A stretch of 64,000 bases of DNA from an uncultured Clostridia bacterium (GTDB lineage: Bacteria; Bacillota; Clostridia; Christensenellales; UBA1242): positions 197,756 through 261,755 of the forward strand of contig CAKNRR010000001.1 of the NCBI GenBank assembly GCA_930990975.1, written 5' to 3'. The position numbers were made by a program, and so were the translations under genes. Below the pieces are notes generated by a model. The model saw only the letters and a list, made by a program, of their open reading frames with translations, did not search any database and was not told the origin of the DNA. This document shows, in pieces, positions 1 through 9,335 of the stretch. Every line of letters starts with the position of its first letter. Position 1 is the stretch's first letter.

Positions 1-2
1 TT

Positions 3-365
3 CCAGCAATATTTATGGCATTCAAAGAAACATTTAATGCAGGTTGGGCACCAGCAAAAGTTGTTTATCATCAAAATGTATTCAAATCATATGGTAAGGG
101 CATGAAAGCTGTGCTAAGAAGAGGGGCAAAAGTTTTCTCAACAGCTTTTATAATCTTTTTGCTTGCAATTGTTTTGTCAGTCGTTTTGGGACTTTATGCA
201 ATCATCATTATTTTGCCATTGATTTCACCACTTATTCATATATTTGAAATGGTTATGTTCTTCTCAAGCCAGGGTATGAGATTCTATGTTGATAATGACA
301 CGATTTTAACTCCAAAGAAACTTGAAGAAGTCGACAAGATTGAGGATGCAAAATATTTGATATAA
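3..365 (+). CDS. C-terminal part of an integral membrane protein (partial)
   Basis: The reading frame is open to the left edge (codons before the first ATG read P-A-I-F) and no ribosome site precedes the ATG at 15, so this is the 3' end of a longer gene. The visible ~120 residues hold a basic segment (YGKGMKAVLRRGAKVF), one long or two adjacent membrane segments (STAFIIFLLAIVLSVVLGLY, then IIIILPLISPLIHIF), and an acidic lysine-rich tail. I do not recognise the family. A transporter or other polytopic membrane protein is likely, but function cannot be assigned from this fragment. Confidence 0.6.
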   Translation, partial: PAIFMAFKETFNAGWAPAKVVYHQNVFKSYGKGMKAVLRRGAKVFSTAFIIFLLAIVLSVVLGLYAIIIILPLISPLIHIFEMVMFFSSQGMRFYVDNDTILTPKKLEEVDKIEDAKYLI

Positions 366-608
366 AGCCATAATAGACTTTAGTTCTTTATAATGGAATT
401 AATAAAAAAATAAGATAAAAAACAATAAAAATGACACAAAAGATAAGATATAATTTAATATCTATTTTTTGGTTGAGAAAATCGGTTTTAAATTGTTTTT
501 ATTGGAATTAAATTACAATTAATTAAGAATTAATTAAAAAAAAATAAATTTAAAGTCAATAAAAGCATTTTAATATATAAAAAATAAAAAAATAAAAAGG
601 AGAAAAAT

Positions 609-2267
609 GTGAATAACAATAAATTAAAAATTACTTTCTTAGGCGGTGTTGGAGAAATTGGAAAAAATATGACCGCACTTGAGTACAACGATGAAATTAT
701 AATTATTGATGCTGGTTTAACATTCCCAGACGATGATTTGCCTGGTGTAGATATTGTCATTCCAGATATGACGTATTTAGTTGAAAACAAAAGCAAGATA
801 AAGGCACTGTTACTGACACATGGACATGAAGACCACATAGGTGCTGTTCCTTTTCTTTTACAACAAGTAAATGTTCCAATCTATGGTTCAAGACTTACTT
901 TAGCTTTGGTTGAAAACAAGATGAAAGAATATCCAAAAGTTAAATATAAGGCAATTTCAGTGAAACCAAAGAATGTTTTGAAACTTGGTTCATTCTCAAT
1001 CGAATTTATAAAGGTTAGCCATTCAATAGCTGGTTCACTTGCAATAGCTGTAACAACACCAGCAGGCACAGTTGTTCATACAGGGGACTTTAAAATAGAT
1101 TATGAGCCAATTGACGGTGTGATGACAGACTTGCCAAGACTTGGAGAAATAGGAAGAAAGGGCGTAAACCTTTTGTTATGCGAAAGTACCAATGTTTGCA
1201 GAAAGGGCTATTCTATGAGTGAAAAATCAGTAGGAAGGGCACTTGATGAGATTATAAAAAATCATGCTGACAACCGTATAATTGTCGCAACTTTTGCATC
1301 GAATATCCATAGAATGCAACAAATAATGGATATAGCAGAAAAATATAAGAGAAAGATTGCGTTCACTGGACGAAGCATGATTAATGTCAGTGAAGTGGCA
1401 ATGAAGATTGGCGAACTCTCATTCAATAGAGAAAATATTGTTGATATTGAAAAGGTTGATAAACTTGATGATAAAGAAGTTTTGATAATGACAACAGGAA
1501 GCCAAGGTGAGCCAATGAGTGCATTGACAAGAATGGCAGCAGGTGAGTTTAAGAGTGTTAAAATTCGCCCAAATGACTTAGTAATCTTGTCAGCTTCTCC
1601 AATTCCAGGAAATGAGAAGAATGTTTACAATGTTATAAATGCACTTTATAAATTGGGTGCAGATGTTATATATGATGAACTTGCTGATGTTCATACATCT
1701 GGACACGCTTGCCAAGAAGAATTGAAACTTATGCACAGCCTTGTAAAACCAAAGTTCTTCATGCCAGTTCATGGAGAATATAGACATCTTAAAACTCATA
1801 AAGAACTTGCTATGACTTTAGGTATGGATGCAAGAAATATTATATTGCCAAGCATAGGAATGCAAGTTGAAATGGGACCAAACTCAATAAAGGAAGTTGG
1901 TTTTGTTACAGCTGGTCAGCGCTTGGTTGATGGTATGGGGATTGGCGATATGGACAGTAATGTTCTTCGTGAAAGAAAACAACTTGCCGAGGATGGAATT
2001 TGTGTTGTTTGCGTAAACATCAACAATGTTGCGGGCGAAGTTACAAGCGAGCCATTTATCATCACAAGAGGTGTGGTATATGCTGATGAACAAGAAAGTT
2101 TTGTTCAAGATGCTAAAGCATGTATAATAGCTTCTTTAAAAGAAACTGATTTAAGAGGGGTAGAGCCATCAGTAATCAGAGCATCACTTAGAAGAAATAT
2201 TTCAAACTTCATATTTAGACGCACAAAACGCAGACCAATGATATTGACAATTGTAACCTTAGATTAA
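609..2267 (+). CDS. rnj: Ribonuclease J
   Basis: A metallo-beta-lactamase/beta-CASP ribonuclease, expected to perform 5'-to-3' exonucleolytic and endonucleolytic mRNA decay and rRNA maturation in the cytoplasm. The metal-binding motif HGHEDH lies at residues 71-76, with FLGGVGEIGKNM near the N-terminus, the beta-CASP TGSQGEPMSAL motif, and PVHGEYRH downstream; 552 aa is the normal family length. The start is GTG at 609 behind an AAGGAG site; the ATG two bases upstream runs straight into a stop. It lies 8 bp before a TrmR-like methyltransferase and probably shares its transcript. J1 and J2 cannot be told apart from a single copy. Confidence 0.95.
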   Translation: MNNNKLKITFLGGVGEIGKNMTALEYNDEIIIIDAGLTFPDDDLPGVDIVIPDMTYLVENKSKIKALLLTHGHEDHIGAVPFLLQQVNVPIYGSRLTLALVENKMKEYPKVKYKAISVKPKNVLKLGSFSIEFIKVSHSIAGSLAIAVTTPAGTVVHTGDFKIDYEPIDGVMTDLPRLGEIGRKGVNLLLCESTNVCRKGYSMSEKSVGRALDEIIKNHADNRIIVATFASNIHRMQQIMDIAEKYKRKIAFTGRSMINVSEVAMKIGELSFNRENIVDIEKVDKLDDKEVLIMTTGSQGEPMSALTRMAAGEFKSVKIRPNDLVILSASPIPGNEKNVYNVINALYKLGADVIYDELADVHTSGHACQEELKLMHSLVKPKFFMPVHGEYRHLKTHKELAMTLGMDARNIILPSIGMQVEMGPNSIKEVGFVTAGQRLVDGMGIGDMDSNVLRERKQLAEDGICVVCVNINNVAGEVTSEPFIITRGVVYADEQESFVQDAKACIIASLKETDLRGVEPSVIRASLRRNISNFIFRRTKRRPMILTIVTLD

Positions 2268-2275
2268 GGAGCGAA

Positions 2276-2857
2276 ATGGATAAAATAAGACAATATGCCA
2301 AAGAAAACTATATCCCTATTATAAGAGATGAAACTGCTGTATATTTGGTTAAAGTTGTGAAGGAGAAAAATCCTCAAAATATTTTGGAAATAGGCACTGC
2401 AATAGGGTACTCTGGCTTGCTCATGCTTGAAAACAGCAAAGCAAATTTATGGACAATTGAAAAAGATGAAAAAAGATGCGAAATGGCGAAAGAAAACTTT
2501 AATCGTTTTAATATGCAAAATAGGGTAAAAATTTTTAATGATGACGCAAGCAATGTGCTAGAAGAATTAGTAAAAGAGGGTACTAAATTTGATATGGTCT
2601 TTTTAGATGGACCAAAAGGACAATATAAAAGATATTATCCTTTGATAAAACAACTATTGCAAAAACAAGGCGTTTTATTTACAGATAATGTCTATTTGCA
2701 AGGACTTGTAAAGCAGACAGGAACTATTCCTCATAAACACCGCTCTATGGTAAGAAATTTGAAAGAATTTTTAGTTGAGTTACAGCAAGACCAAGACTTT
2801 GAAACGACAATTTATGATATTGATGATGGCTTCAGTATAAGCTATTTTAAAAAATAA
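2276..2857 (+). CDS. TrmR-like O-methyltransferase
   Basis: A class I SAM-dependent methyltransferase of 193 aa, similar to the YrrM/TrmR group that methylates 5-hydroxyuridine at the tRNA wobble position. The SAM-binding loop ILEIGTAIGYSG is at about residues 36-47, the acidic strand end IEKDE follows, and the FLDGPKGQY motif is typical of metal-dependent O-methyltransferases. The start follows AAGGAG 8 bp after the RNase J stop, so the two are probably co-transcribed. A hairpin terminator follows. The tRNA substrate is inferred from the family; other caffeoyl-CoA-type methyltransferases share these motifs. Confidence 0.8.
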   Translation: MDKIRQYAKENYIPIIRDETAVYLVKVVKEKNPQNILEIGTAIGYSGLLMLENSKANLWTIEKDEKRCEMAKENFNRFNMQNRVKIFNDDASNVLEELVKEGTKFDMVFLDGPKGQYKRYYPLIKQLLQKQGVLFTDNVYLQGLVKQTGTIPHKHRSMVRNLKEFLVELQQDQDFETTIYDIDDGFSISYFKK

Positions 2858-2870
2858 ATTTAAAAAAATG

Positions 2871-2900
2871 ACAGAAAATGTAATTCTGTTGTTTTTTTTA
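2871..2900 (+). terminator. Intrinsic terminator after the methyltransferase gene
   Basis: A short stem ACAGAA/TTCTGT followed by a T-rich run closes the RNase J-methyltransferase unit. Confidence 0.6.
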
Positions 2901-2926
2901 TCAAATTTTGTTACAATATAACTATT

Positions 2927-3496
2927 ATGAAATTTGAAGCAGATATAATAAATTTTTTACAAACCAATGCCAGCATAGGTTGGATAACATTGTTTCAACT
3001 GATAACAACACTTGGAAGTTATCTTGGATTTTTAATAGTTTTTTGTATACTGTTTTTTAAAAATCGCAAATTGAGTTATACCTTTGTGGCAACTTTTATA
3101 GTTGCTTCAGTTTTTAATCATTTTTTAAAAGCGGTTATAATGAGAGATAGACCATTTGTGACATATCCTTCAATTATAAACTATGGCGGCGAGGATGGGT
3201 ATAGTATGCCATCAGGACATAGTATGTGTGGTGCTCTTTTTGCAACATTTATTTTCTACCTTATTTTAAAGTCGCATTCAACAAAAGGCACAAAAGCACT
3301 TGGAGGAATATGCTGCGCATTGTTTGCGATATTGATTGCTTATTCAAGAATGGTTTTAGGTGTTCATTATTTAACAGATACAATAGCCGGCATATTTGAA
3401 GGAATTTTATTTGCAATAATTGGCATATATGTGTATAATTTAATTGTTAAAAAAAACAAGAAAAATGCAAAAGAGGACACCATAATCAAACTTTGA
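2927..3496 (+). CDS. PAP2-family membrane phosphatase
   Basis: A 189-aa polytopic membrane protein of the type 2 phosphatidic acid phosphatase family, expected to dephosphorylate lipid phosphates such as undecaprenyl pyrophosphate or phosphatidic acid at the membrane. All three signature blocks are present: K-x6-RP (K68 to R75-P76), PSGHS at 95-99, and SRMVLGVHYLTD. About five hydrophobic segments surround them. No Shine-Dalgarno site precedes the ATG, and a TACAAT -10-like box sits only 10 bp upstream, so translation may be leaderless. The actual lipid substrate cannot be told from sequence. Confidence 0.88.
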   Translation: MKFEADIINFLQTNASIGWITLFQLITTLGSYLGFLIVFCILFFKNRKLSYTFVATFIVASVFNHFLKAVIMRDRPFVTYPSIINYGGEDGYSMPSGHSMCGALFATFIFYLILKSHSTKGTKALGGICCALFAILIAYSRMVLGVHYLTDTIAGIFEGILFAIIGIYVYNLIVKKNKKNAKEDTIIKL

Positions 3497-3581
3497 TGTG
3501 GTCTAAAGATTATGTTTAATCAAACTATAAAATGGGAAAACTCAGGAAGAAAAGCCGAAATTTAATACAATAGGAGAAATA

Positions 3582-4019
3582 ATGAAAGAATTGTTTTCAG
3601 TCGAAACAAAAAGCGATAAAGAAACTATGGCAGTTGCCGAGAAATTGGCACATACTGTAGGCAAAGGTGTTGTATTCACATTGCATGGAGATTTGGGAGC
3701 AGGTAAGACACACTTTGTCAAAGGTTTTGCCAAAGGTATAGGAAGCGGACAAACAGTGACAAGCCCAACATTCACATTGCTCAATGTTTATGAAGGTGGG
3801 AAATGCCCAATATATCATTTTGATATGTATAGACTTGGTTCAAAGGAAGAGGCAGAAGAGCTTGGTTTTAATGAATATTTTGATTTAAAAAATCTTGATG
3901 GCATTGTTTTAGTTGAATGGCCAGAACAAGTAGAAGGACTGATAACATGTCCTCATATTGAAATAAAGATTGAAAAAATAGATGATAATAGACGAAAGAT
4001 AATAGTGGGGAGCAACTGA
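3582..4019 (+). CDS. tsaE: TsaE, tRNA t6A synthesis ATPase
   Basis: The P-loop ATPase of the t6A37 tRNA modification complex, which acts with TsaB, TsaD and TsaC. Walker A is GDLGAGKT at residues 36-43, TSPTFTLLNVY is the conserved switch-like segment, and YHFDMYRLGSKEEAEELGFNEYF and VLVEWPEQ are family hallmarks; 145 aa is normal. It follows AGGAG and shares its stop/start region (TGATG) with tsaB, so the two are translationally coupled. TsaD and TsaC are not in this window. Confidence 0.95.
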   Translation: MKELFSVETKSDKETMAVAEKLAHTVGKGVVFTLHGDLGAGKTHFVKGFAKGIGSGQTVTSPTFTLLNVYEGGKCPIYHFDMYRLGSKEEAEELGFNEYFDLKNLDGIVLVEWPEQVEGLITCPHIEIKIEKIDDNRRKIIVGSN

Positions 4020-4648
4020 TGATAGCGATTTCAACAGCATATAAAGAAGCTTTAATAGCAATCAAGCATGACGATAAAGAGAATTATAAGGCATTGGATT
4101 CAAATTGCAAACACGCAGAAAATATACTATATAATTTGGATGAAATGCTTGATGAAATAAATTTTGACATCAAGGATAATGATGTTTTTTCGGTTGTAGT
4201 AGGACCTGGCTCATTCACAGGTATAAGGATTGGAATAGCGCTTATTAAGGGCTTTTATTCAGCTCACAAGACTAAATTAATAGGTCTTACAACCTTTGAC
4301 CTTCTTGCATATTGTTATGTAAAATATAATAAACCTAAAAATGATTTTTATTGTGTAATAAATGCGTTAAGTGGACTATATTATGTATGCAAGTTTGACC
4401 AAGAAGGAAAGAAAATTTCACAAGAAATAGTCATAAATCAAGAAGAGTATGATAAGTTGGAATGTGACAAGGTTGGGCTTGAAGAAGAGGCAATAGGGGT
4501 TATAAATGTCAGACCTTGCCCTCAAGATTTGCTGGAATTAAGTGAAAGCTTTAAAGATAAAGGGGAGTTTATAGAAGAAAGCAAGCTGATACCTTTATAT
4601 TTAAGAAAAAGCCAAGCTGAAGCAAGTTTAGAAAATAAAAAATATTAA
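4019..4648 (+). CDS. tsaB: TsaB, tRNA t6A synthesis scaffold protein
   Basis: A 209-aa member of the ASKHA fold that dimerises with TsaD during t6A formation. The hallmark VVGPGSFTGIRIG is present near residue 60, and the C-terminus carries the usual PLYLRKSQAE ending. The N-terminus (MIAISTAYKEALIAI) is shorter and less conserved than usual: the family's D-T-S start motif is replaced by S-T-A, which is acceptable because TsaB is not catalytic. It directly overlaps the tsaE stop codon. Confidence 0.93.
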   Translation: MIAISTAYKEALIAIKHDDKENYKALDSNCKHAENILYNLDEMLDEINFDIKDNDVFSVVVGPGSFTGIRIGIALIKGFYSAHKTKLIGLTTFDLLAYCYVKYNKPKNDFYCVINALSGLYYVCKFDQEGKKISQEIVINQEEYDKLECDKVGLEEEAIGVINVRPCPQDLLELSESFKDKGEFIEESKLIPLYLRKSQAEASLENKKY

Positions 4649-4666
4649 AAAAATTATAAAAAATAA

Positions 4667-4695
4667 TAGACTTTTTTTAAATATATTTGTATAAT
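4667..4695 (+). promoter_or_regulatory. Sigma-A promoter for the acidic zinc-ribbon gene
   Basis: TAGACT (-35) and TATAAT (-10) are separated by exactly 17 bp, about 90 bp upstream of the ATG at 4785. Confidence 0.6.
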
Positions 4696-4784
4696 GTGTT
4701 AAGCATAATAAGTATAAATTAATTCATAATAAAGTACTTATAAAATGCAATAAATAATATAATAAGGTAAATTAAGGAGATAGT

Positions 4785-5303
4785 ATGAAAAAACCTGTAT
4801 ATATCAGATGTCCAAGATGTGAATTGAATTATATACAAAAGAAGGATAAATATTGTTCAGTTTGCAAGGCAGAGATGGAAGCGAAGAAAGATTATGTAGA
4901 TGACATAGATTTAGAGCTTTGCCCTATATGCCATACAAACTATATACAACCTGATGAGATTATGTGCGCAAGTTGTTTAAAAGAGCATCAAAATGAAGAT
5001 GGAGAATTAAACTCTGATTGGGAAGATTATATCACCAGAGAAGACCAAGACGATATTATGTCATTAGAGGATGAAACAGGCGATATGGCTTCCGTTAATG
5101 ATATAACAAAATCAAGTATGCTTGACGATGATGATATGACTCCAGACATTGATTTTGATGAAGACAACGACATCAGTTTTGACGACGACATTGACGATAG
5201 CGATGAAGAAGACGATGAAGATTACGACGATGACGATGACTATGATGATGACATCGACGATGATGACGACGATGACGATGACTATGATGATGACGATGAA
5301 TAA
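4785..5303 (+). CDS. Two zinc ribbons with a poly-aspartate tail
   Basis: The N-terminal ~70 residues hold two tandem C-x2-C...C-x2-C units of the same design (CPRCELNYIQ...CSVC and CPICHTNYIQ...CASC), so one probably arose by duplication of the other. From about residue 75 the protein becomes acidic, and the last ~50 residues are almost only aspartate, glutamate and tyrosine. There is no signal peptide or membrane segment, so it is probably cytoplasmic. Start follows AAGGAG. Acidic tails of this type occur in proteins contacting basic partners such as polymerases or ribosomes, but no specific function can be given. Confidence 0.8.
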   Translation: MKKPVYIRCPRCELNYIQKKDKYCSVCKAEMEAKKDYVDDIDLELCPICHTNYIQPDEIMCASCLKEHQNEDGELNSDWEDYITREDQDDIMSLEDETGDMASVNDITKSSMLDDDDMTPDIDFDEDNDISFDDDIDDSDEEDDEDYDDDDDYDDDIDDDDDDDDDYDDDDE

Positions 5304-5500
5304 ATAAGTAAAAAGCAATTAATCATAGAATTATGATTTTGTCATTATTAAAAGGCTTAATAAAAGTAGGGTGTTTTATTGATAAACTGCGATGCTTTAT
5401 CTTTAATCCTTAATCTTTAATTTTAATTGTTTGATTATAAATTATTGATTATATTTTATTGTGTCAGAATTTAAGCAAGTTGATTAAAATTATTGAATAT

Positions 5501-5533
5501 AAAAAAACGCCAATTAAATTGGTGTTTTTTTAT
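5501..5533. terminator. Terminator downstream of the acidic protein
   Basis: A palindrome built on CGCCAAT/ATTGGTG with an A-run on the left and T-run on the right, so it can work in both directions. The 302-bp gap 5304-5605 holds this, the next terminator and otherwise AT-rich DNA. Confidence 0.75.
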
Positions 5534-5566
5534 ATAAACTAATTGAAACTAACAATGGGGACAAAT

Positions 5567-5597
5567 AAAAACCACCAGTAAACTGGTGGTTTTTGTT
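5567..5597. terminator. Bidirectional terminator at the convergent gene ends
   Basis: A perfect 13-bp stem AAAAACCACCAGT with a two-base spacer, lying just beyond the stop of the minus-strand surface protein gene. A and T runs flank both sides. Confidence 0.85.
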
Positions 5598-5605
5598 TTT
5601 ACTTA

Positions 5606-8600
5606 TTATTTTTTATCAGTATCTTCAGAAACTTCTGTTTTATTCTTTTTGTTATCTTTGCCTTCTTTGCTAGCCCTTGTTTCTTGTTTCTGTTGTTTAA
5701 GTCCGGCTTTATAAGCTTTCTTTTCTTCTCTGAACTTATCTTCTTCTTCGGCAACAATCCTTCTTTCGATACCAAGCAAGTAATCAGCAGACATTACAGT
5801 GTCAATCTTTTCTTTTATGATATTGATCTTTTCATTGATTCTTACCATATCATAGTTGTATTTCTTAAGTTCTTTTTCAAGTTCTTTAGAAATCTTTCCA
5901 TCACTATTTAATCTGCTTTCCTTTACAAATTCTTTGTGAGATTGTTCCATCTTCTCCTTATCATTTTCAAGAAGTTTCTTAGCTTGCATCAAGTCAGCGA
6001 CTTCCTTATCTCTTCTCTTTTGAGCTTCCATAAGGATAACATCATGGTTGATTGATAATTTTCTATCATAAGATTCTTTCTTAATCTTTTCAATCTTCTT
6101 AATCTTAATCTTTCTTAAGAAATATCCTACAATAGCAACGATGATTGCAACACCCATGATAATTGATGGAATCAAAAGCCAAGCAGAGCTGTTGTCTTCA
6201 GGTTCTTCTGTGTCGCCTGTGTCTGAACCATCACCTCCATCAGAATCTTCAGCAGCTGTTTTGTCAGCTTGGAAGACTGTGTCGCCAAATCTATCAGAAA
6301 TTTTAGCATTTGTATATTCTGTTTCTTGAACTTCAGTGAAGTCTAAGCGTGTAATAAGTGCAAGACCAGTTGTTTCATTGCAGTCAGAAACGAGCGTGAA
6401 TGAAATTGTAGGGGTTGAAGCTTCTGTGCAATGTACATAAATTGAGTAACTTCTTAGTTGACTTGCAGTTACAAGTTCTGTGACTTCTTCATATCCTTCA
6501 ATGGCTACTTTAAGACCATATTTGCAATCATGTTCGTCAGTGTCAGCATCTTCTGCACCTTCATTAAATATAGTTGCAAGGTCAAAATTTAATTTATAAT
6601 ATTTGTCGGCTTCAAGAGTAAGTGTATATTTAGTTTTTAATGTAGCACTGCTTGCATACATTGTTTGCAATGCAAGATAGTTTGAGTCTTCAATAATGAA
6701 GTCTTCGCCATAAGGGTTGTCCTTTCCACTTACTATACCAGCAATGGCACAAGCGTCTTTTTCTTCATCAGTTATATTAGAATCATAAACTGTATCTATT
6801 GAAAGGTCATAGGCAGGGGACTTGTTTATATCACTGTTTATTTCACCACTTTCTGTGATGTTGAGATAATAGTCAGTCAAATCAGCTTTATATTTTGCTT
6901 TATCAAAGACATCATTTGCGAAAGCTTCTTCATCAAAACCTTCTGCAGAAGAGCAATTTTCAAACAAGAAATTGTCAAGATAAACAATACCGCCAACTTT
7001 ATTGTCTTCATCACCTAGAGAAATTTTTATTTGAACACTAGGAGAAATAGTTTCTGCAGTATGCAAATAAATTTCCATTTTATTCCAGCGGTCTATGCTT
7101 GAAATGCCAGTTTGAGAGAAAAGGGTAATGCCGTTTCCATCAATGATTTCAACTTTGATTTGAGAAGGGTTTACTTCTCCAAGTCCGTTTTGGTTGAAGT
7201 AATCAAAAGACAATTTATAATAAGAGTTTACTGAAAGTGTTGCGCTATTAGATGTAATAGACTGATAGCTATTATGTCTGTTGTACATCATATAAACATT
7301 GTTTGGTAAGTCTATATCAGTTGTATTGTTTGGAGAACCAGGATAATATCCAGCCCAGTCATATTTTCCAGAATACATAGACTTATAGCTGTCACTATTA
7401 TATAAATAAATTACACCAGATTCATTGTTTCTTTCATTTTCTGTGGTCTTAGTCCAATTTGTTGCAGGCAGTGGGTAACTAAACTCATCATTATCTATTT
7501 CAGTAGAGTTGAAGTAAGGGTTAGAGAAAGCAGTTGTTTCATCAGGAGTTGATGAGAAAGATAATAGTTCAAGTTTGTTGGAAGCTGATGAGAAAGTTGT
7601 ATAGTCTGAATATTCAACTTCAATATTATCTACAACAACGCATCCGTTTGCAGGAGTTTCGCTATCTCCAAGCCAGAGTTGAATATTTATTGAACTGTCA
7701 TAAAGGGAGTGTCCTTTAACATAAAATTCAACTGTTTGATAATCATTTGTGAAGTTATTATCTACATTAGAAGTTATTCCACTAGATTTACCATTTTGTA
7801 AAGCATGATATATATCAGATTCTTCATCTCCGCTTACAAGGTCAGGATAAAGATTGTATATAGTGTCATTTTCTTGCACTTGAATACAGAATGAACCAGT
7901 TGAAATTTCAGCAACCTTAAGTTGTAAAGATATCTTATAAACACCGTGAGCTTTTATGTCAATATCGTTGCTTTCAACTCCAACATAACCGCCATTAGAG
8001 TCAGTGTAGAGGAGCATGGCTTGAGTGTTGTTGTATGAAAGGTCATCTCCAATATAAGAATATCCAGTCAAATCTTTGAAGTGGCTAGGTTGAATAGTTC
8101 TGATGTCAGATATGATTGCGTGACCTTCAGATTTGTCTACAATTGACCAAGCATCTCCAAGAGTGTTGGAATCTGGTGGAATAGGAGCTTCAAAATCAAG
8201 GTTATATCCGTCAAGTTCAACTTTTTTACTATCCTCAGCAAGACCGTCAACTAAAAAGCAAACTTCAGAATCAAAAGATTCATATGTGTCTTTATCTGCA
8301 TATCCGAACTCATTACAAAGCTCATAGAAAGCATTTTGAGAATATCTATTGACATAGACTTCATCAAAGAAAACAGCTCCAGAACTTTTTCCACCATTGG
8401 CAGAACCAAGGTATAAATCAAGAGTAACAGTTTGGCTTTCTGCTCCTGTTGCAACAAAGATATAATATTCTTTCCAAATAGAGTTTGTTAAATTCTCATA
8501 TCCGATTTGGAATGTATTTCCATCTTTATCTTTTAATCCTGAAACATAAACGGAAGCATTAGTGCTTTCATCTCCATTAAGCATGGTTTTAACTGCAACA

Positions 8601-9091
8601 GTAAACCTATAATAAGAGTTTGCTTCCAAAGTGATAGAGCTTGAGCGGTAACCCTTTTGAGCAAGAACATTTGTGTCATCCTCATTTTGTTTTGAGTTGA
8701 TCATAAGGATTCTGTTATCCTTACCACTTACTCCAGGGTTAGACTTAAGCATGTAAACACTTTGATTTTTAGAGAATGTAGAGTTTGCCCCATTTTCATC
8801 AGTGCTTGTTCCAGAACCAACATCAATAAGCATACCAGAAGCTTTAGACGCCTCTTCAATCGCATTCCATCCAGAGAGAGAGTTTCCAGTAGCATAAGGA
8901 GTAGATCCTTCTGTGAAAGAAGAGTTTGTGACACTTATGTTTTCTTCATAGTAATAAACATACCCAGGCGAAGAAGCAGCATAGGTGTTCATGTTCACAG
9001 CAGCAATTCCACCAAAAAGAGTGAATGGGAATAAAAATGCTACGCATAGTTTTAAAAGTTTATTTTTAGACTTGTATTTAGATTTAATCAT
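5606..9091 (-). CDS. Large membrane-anchored surface protein with cytoplasmic coiled-coil tail
   Basis: A 1161-aa secreted protein. Residues 1-38 form a signal peptide (KLLKLCVAFLFPFTLFGG, likely cleavage after TYAA). The ectodomain contains repeated carbohydrate-binding-like beta-sandwich modules: recurring phrases such as YYRFTVAVKT, YYKLSFDYF and YYKLNFDLA, each followed by an aromatic-acidic strand and a VFFDEVYVN / VYLDNFLFEN / VVVDNIEVE ending, at least four times. An acidic linker leads to a single membrane segment at about 968-992, then a ~165-residue highly charged coiled-coil tail inside the cell. There is no LPXTG sorting motif. The start follows AAGGTGG. Ligand unknown; polysaccharide or glycan binding is an inference from the fold-like pattern. 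Confidence 0.75.
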   Translation of the reverse strand: MIKSKYKSKNKLLKLCVAFLFPFTLFGGIAAVNMNTYAASSPGYVYYYEENISVTNSSFTEGSTPYATGNSLSGWNAIEEASKASGMLIDVGSGTSTDENGANSTFSKNQSVYMLKSNPGVSGKDNRILMINSKQNEDDTNVLAQKGYRSSSITLEANSYYRFTVAVKTMLNGDESTNASVYVSGLKDKDGNTFQIGYENLTNSIWKEYYIFVATGAESQTVTLDLYLGSANGGKSSGAVFFDEVYVNRYSQNAFYELCNEFGYADKDTYESFDSEVCFLVDGLAEDSKKVELDGYNLDFEAPIPPDSNTLGDAWSIVDKSEGHAIISDIRTIQPSHFKDLTGYSYIGDDLSYNNTQAMLLYTDSNGGYVGVESNDIDIKAHGVYKISLQLKVAEISTGSFCIQVQENDTIYNLYPDLVSGDEESDIYHALQNGKSSGITSNVDNNFTNDYQTVEFYVKGHSLYDSSINIQLWLGDSETPANGCVVVDNIEVEYSDYTTFSSASNKLELLSFSSTPDETTAFSNPYFNSTEIDNDEFSYPLPATNWTKTTENERNNESGVIYLYNSDSYKSMYSGKYDWAGYYPGSPNNTTDIDLPNNVYMMYNRHNSYQSITSNSATLSVNSYYKLSFDYFNQNGLGEVNPSQIKVEIIDGNGITLFSQTGISSIDRWNKMEIYLHTAETISPSVQIKISLGDEDNKVGGIVYLDNFLFENCSSAEGFDEEAFANDVFDKAKYKADLTDYYLNITESGEINSDINKSPAYDLSIDTVYDSNITDEEKDACAIAGIVSGKDNPYGEDFIIEDSNYLALQTMYASSATLKTKYTLTLEADKYYKLNFDLATIFNEGAEDADTDEHDCKYGLKVAIEGYEEVTELVTASQLRSYSIYVHCTEASTPTISFTLVSDCNETTGLALITRLDFTEVQETEYTNAKISDRFGDTVFQADKTAAEDSDGGDGSDTGDTEEPEDNSSAWLLIPSIIMGVAIIVAIVGYFLRKIKIKKIEKIKKESYDRKLSINHDVILMEAQKRRDKEVADLMQAKKLLENDKEKMEQSHKEFVKESRLNSDGKISKELEKELKKYNYDMVRINEKINIIKEKIDTVMSADYLLGIERRIVAEEEDKFREEKKAYKAGLKQQKQETRASKEGKDNKKNKTEVSEDTDKK

Positions 9092-9335
9092 ATTCCACCT
9101 TTTAATGCTTAAAGAATAGAAGAAGACAGAATCATAATAAACCTTAATTGACTGGCTCTTATAGTCAACTTTTATTTAAAGACCATCAAGCAAAATCTAT
9201 TAAGTTACAAAAAAAACATAATTATTAAAAAGGTTTTATAAAACCATCTTCTTATAAATTTAATTTACCTTAGTAGTATACAACATTTATCAATATTAAT
9301 CAAATATTTTTGATATATTTATTCATAATAATTAC

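Noticed and set aside
5112-5318. Minus-strand 68-aa hydrophobic ORF
   Set aside because: Reverse reading of the Asp-rich codon run (GAT/GAC gives V/I codons on the other strand); not a gene.
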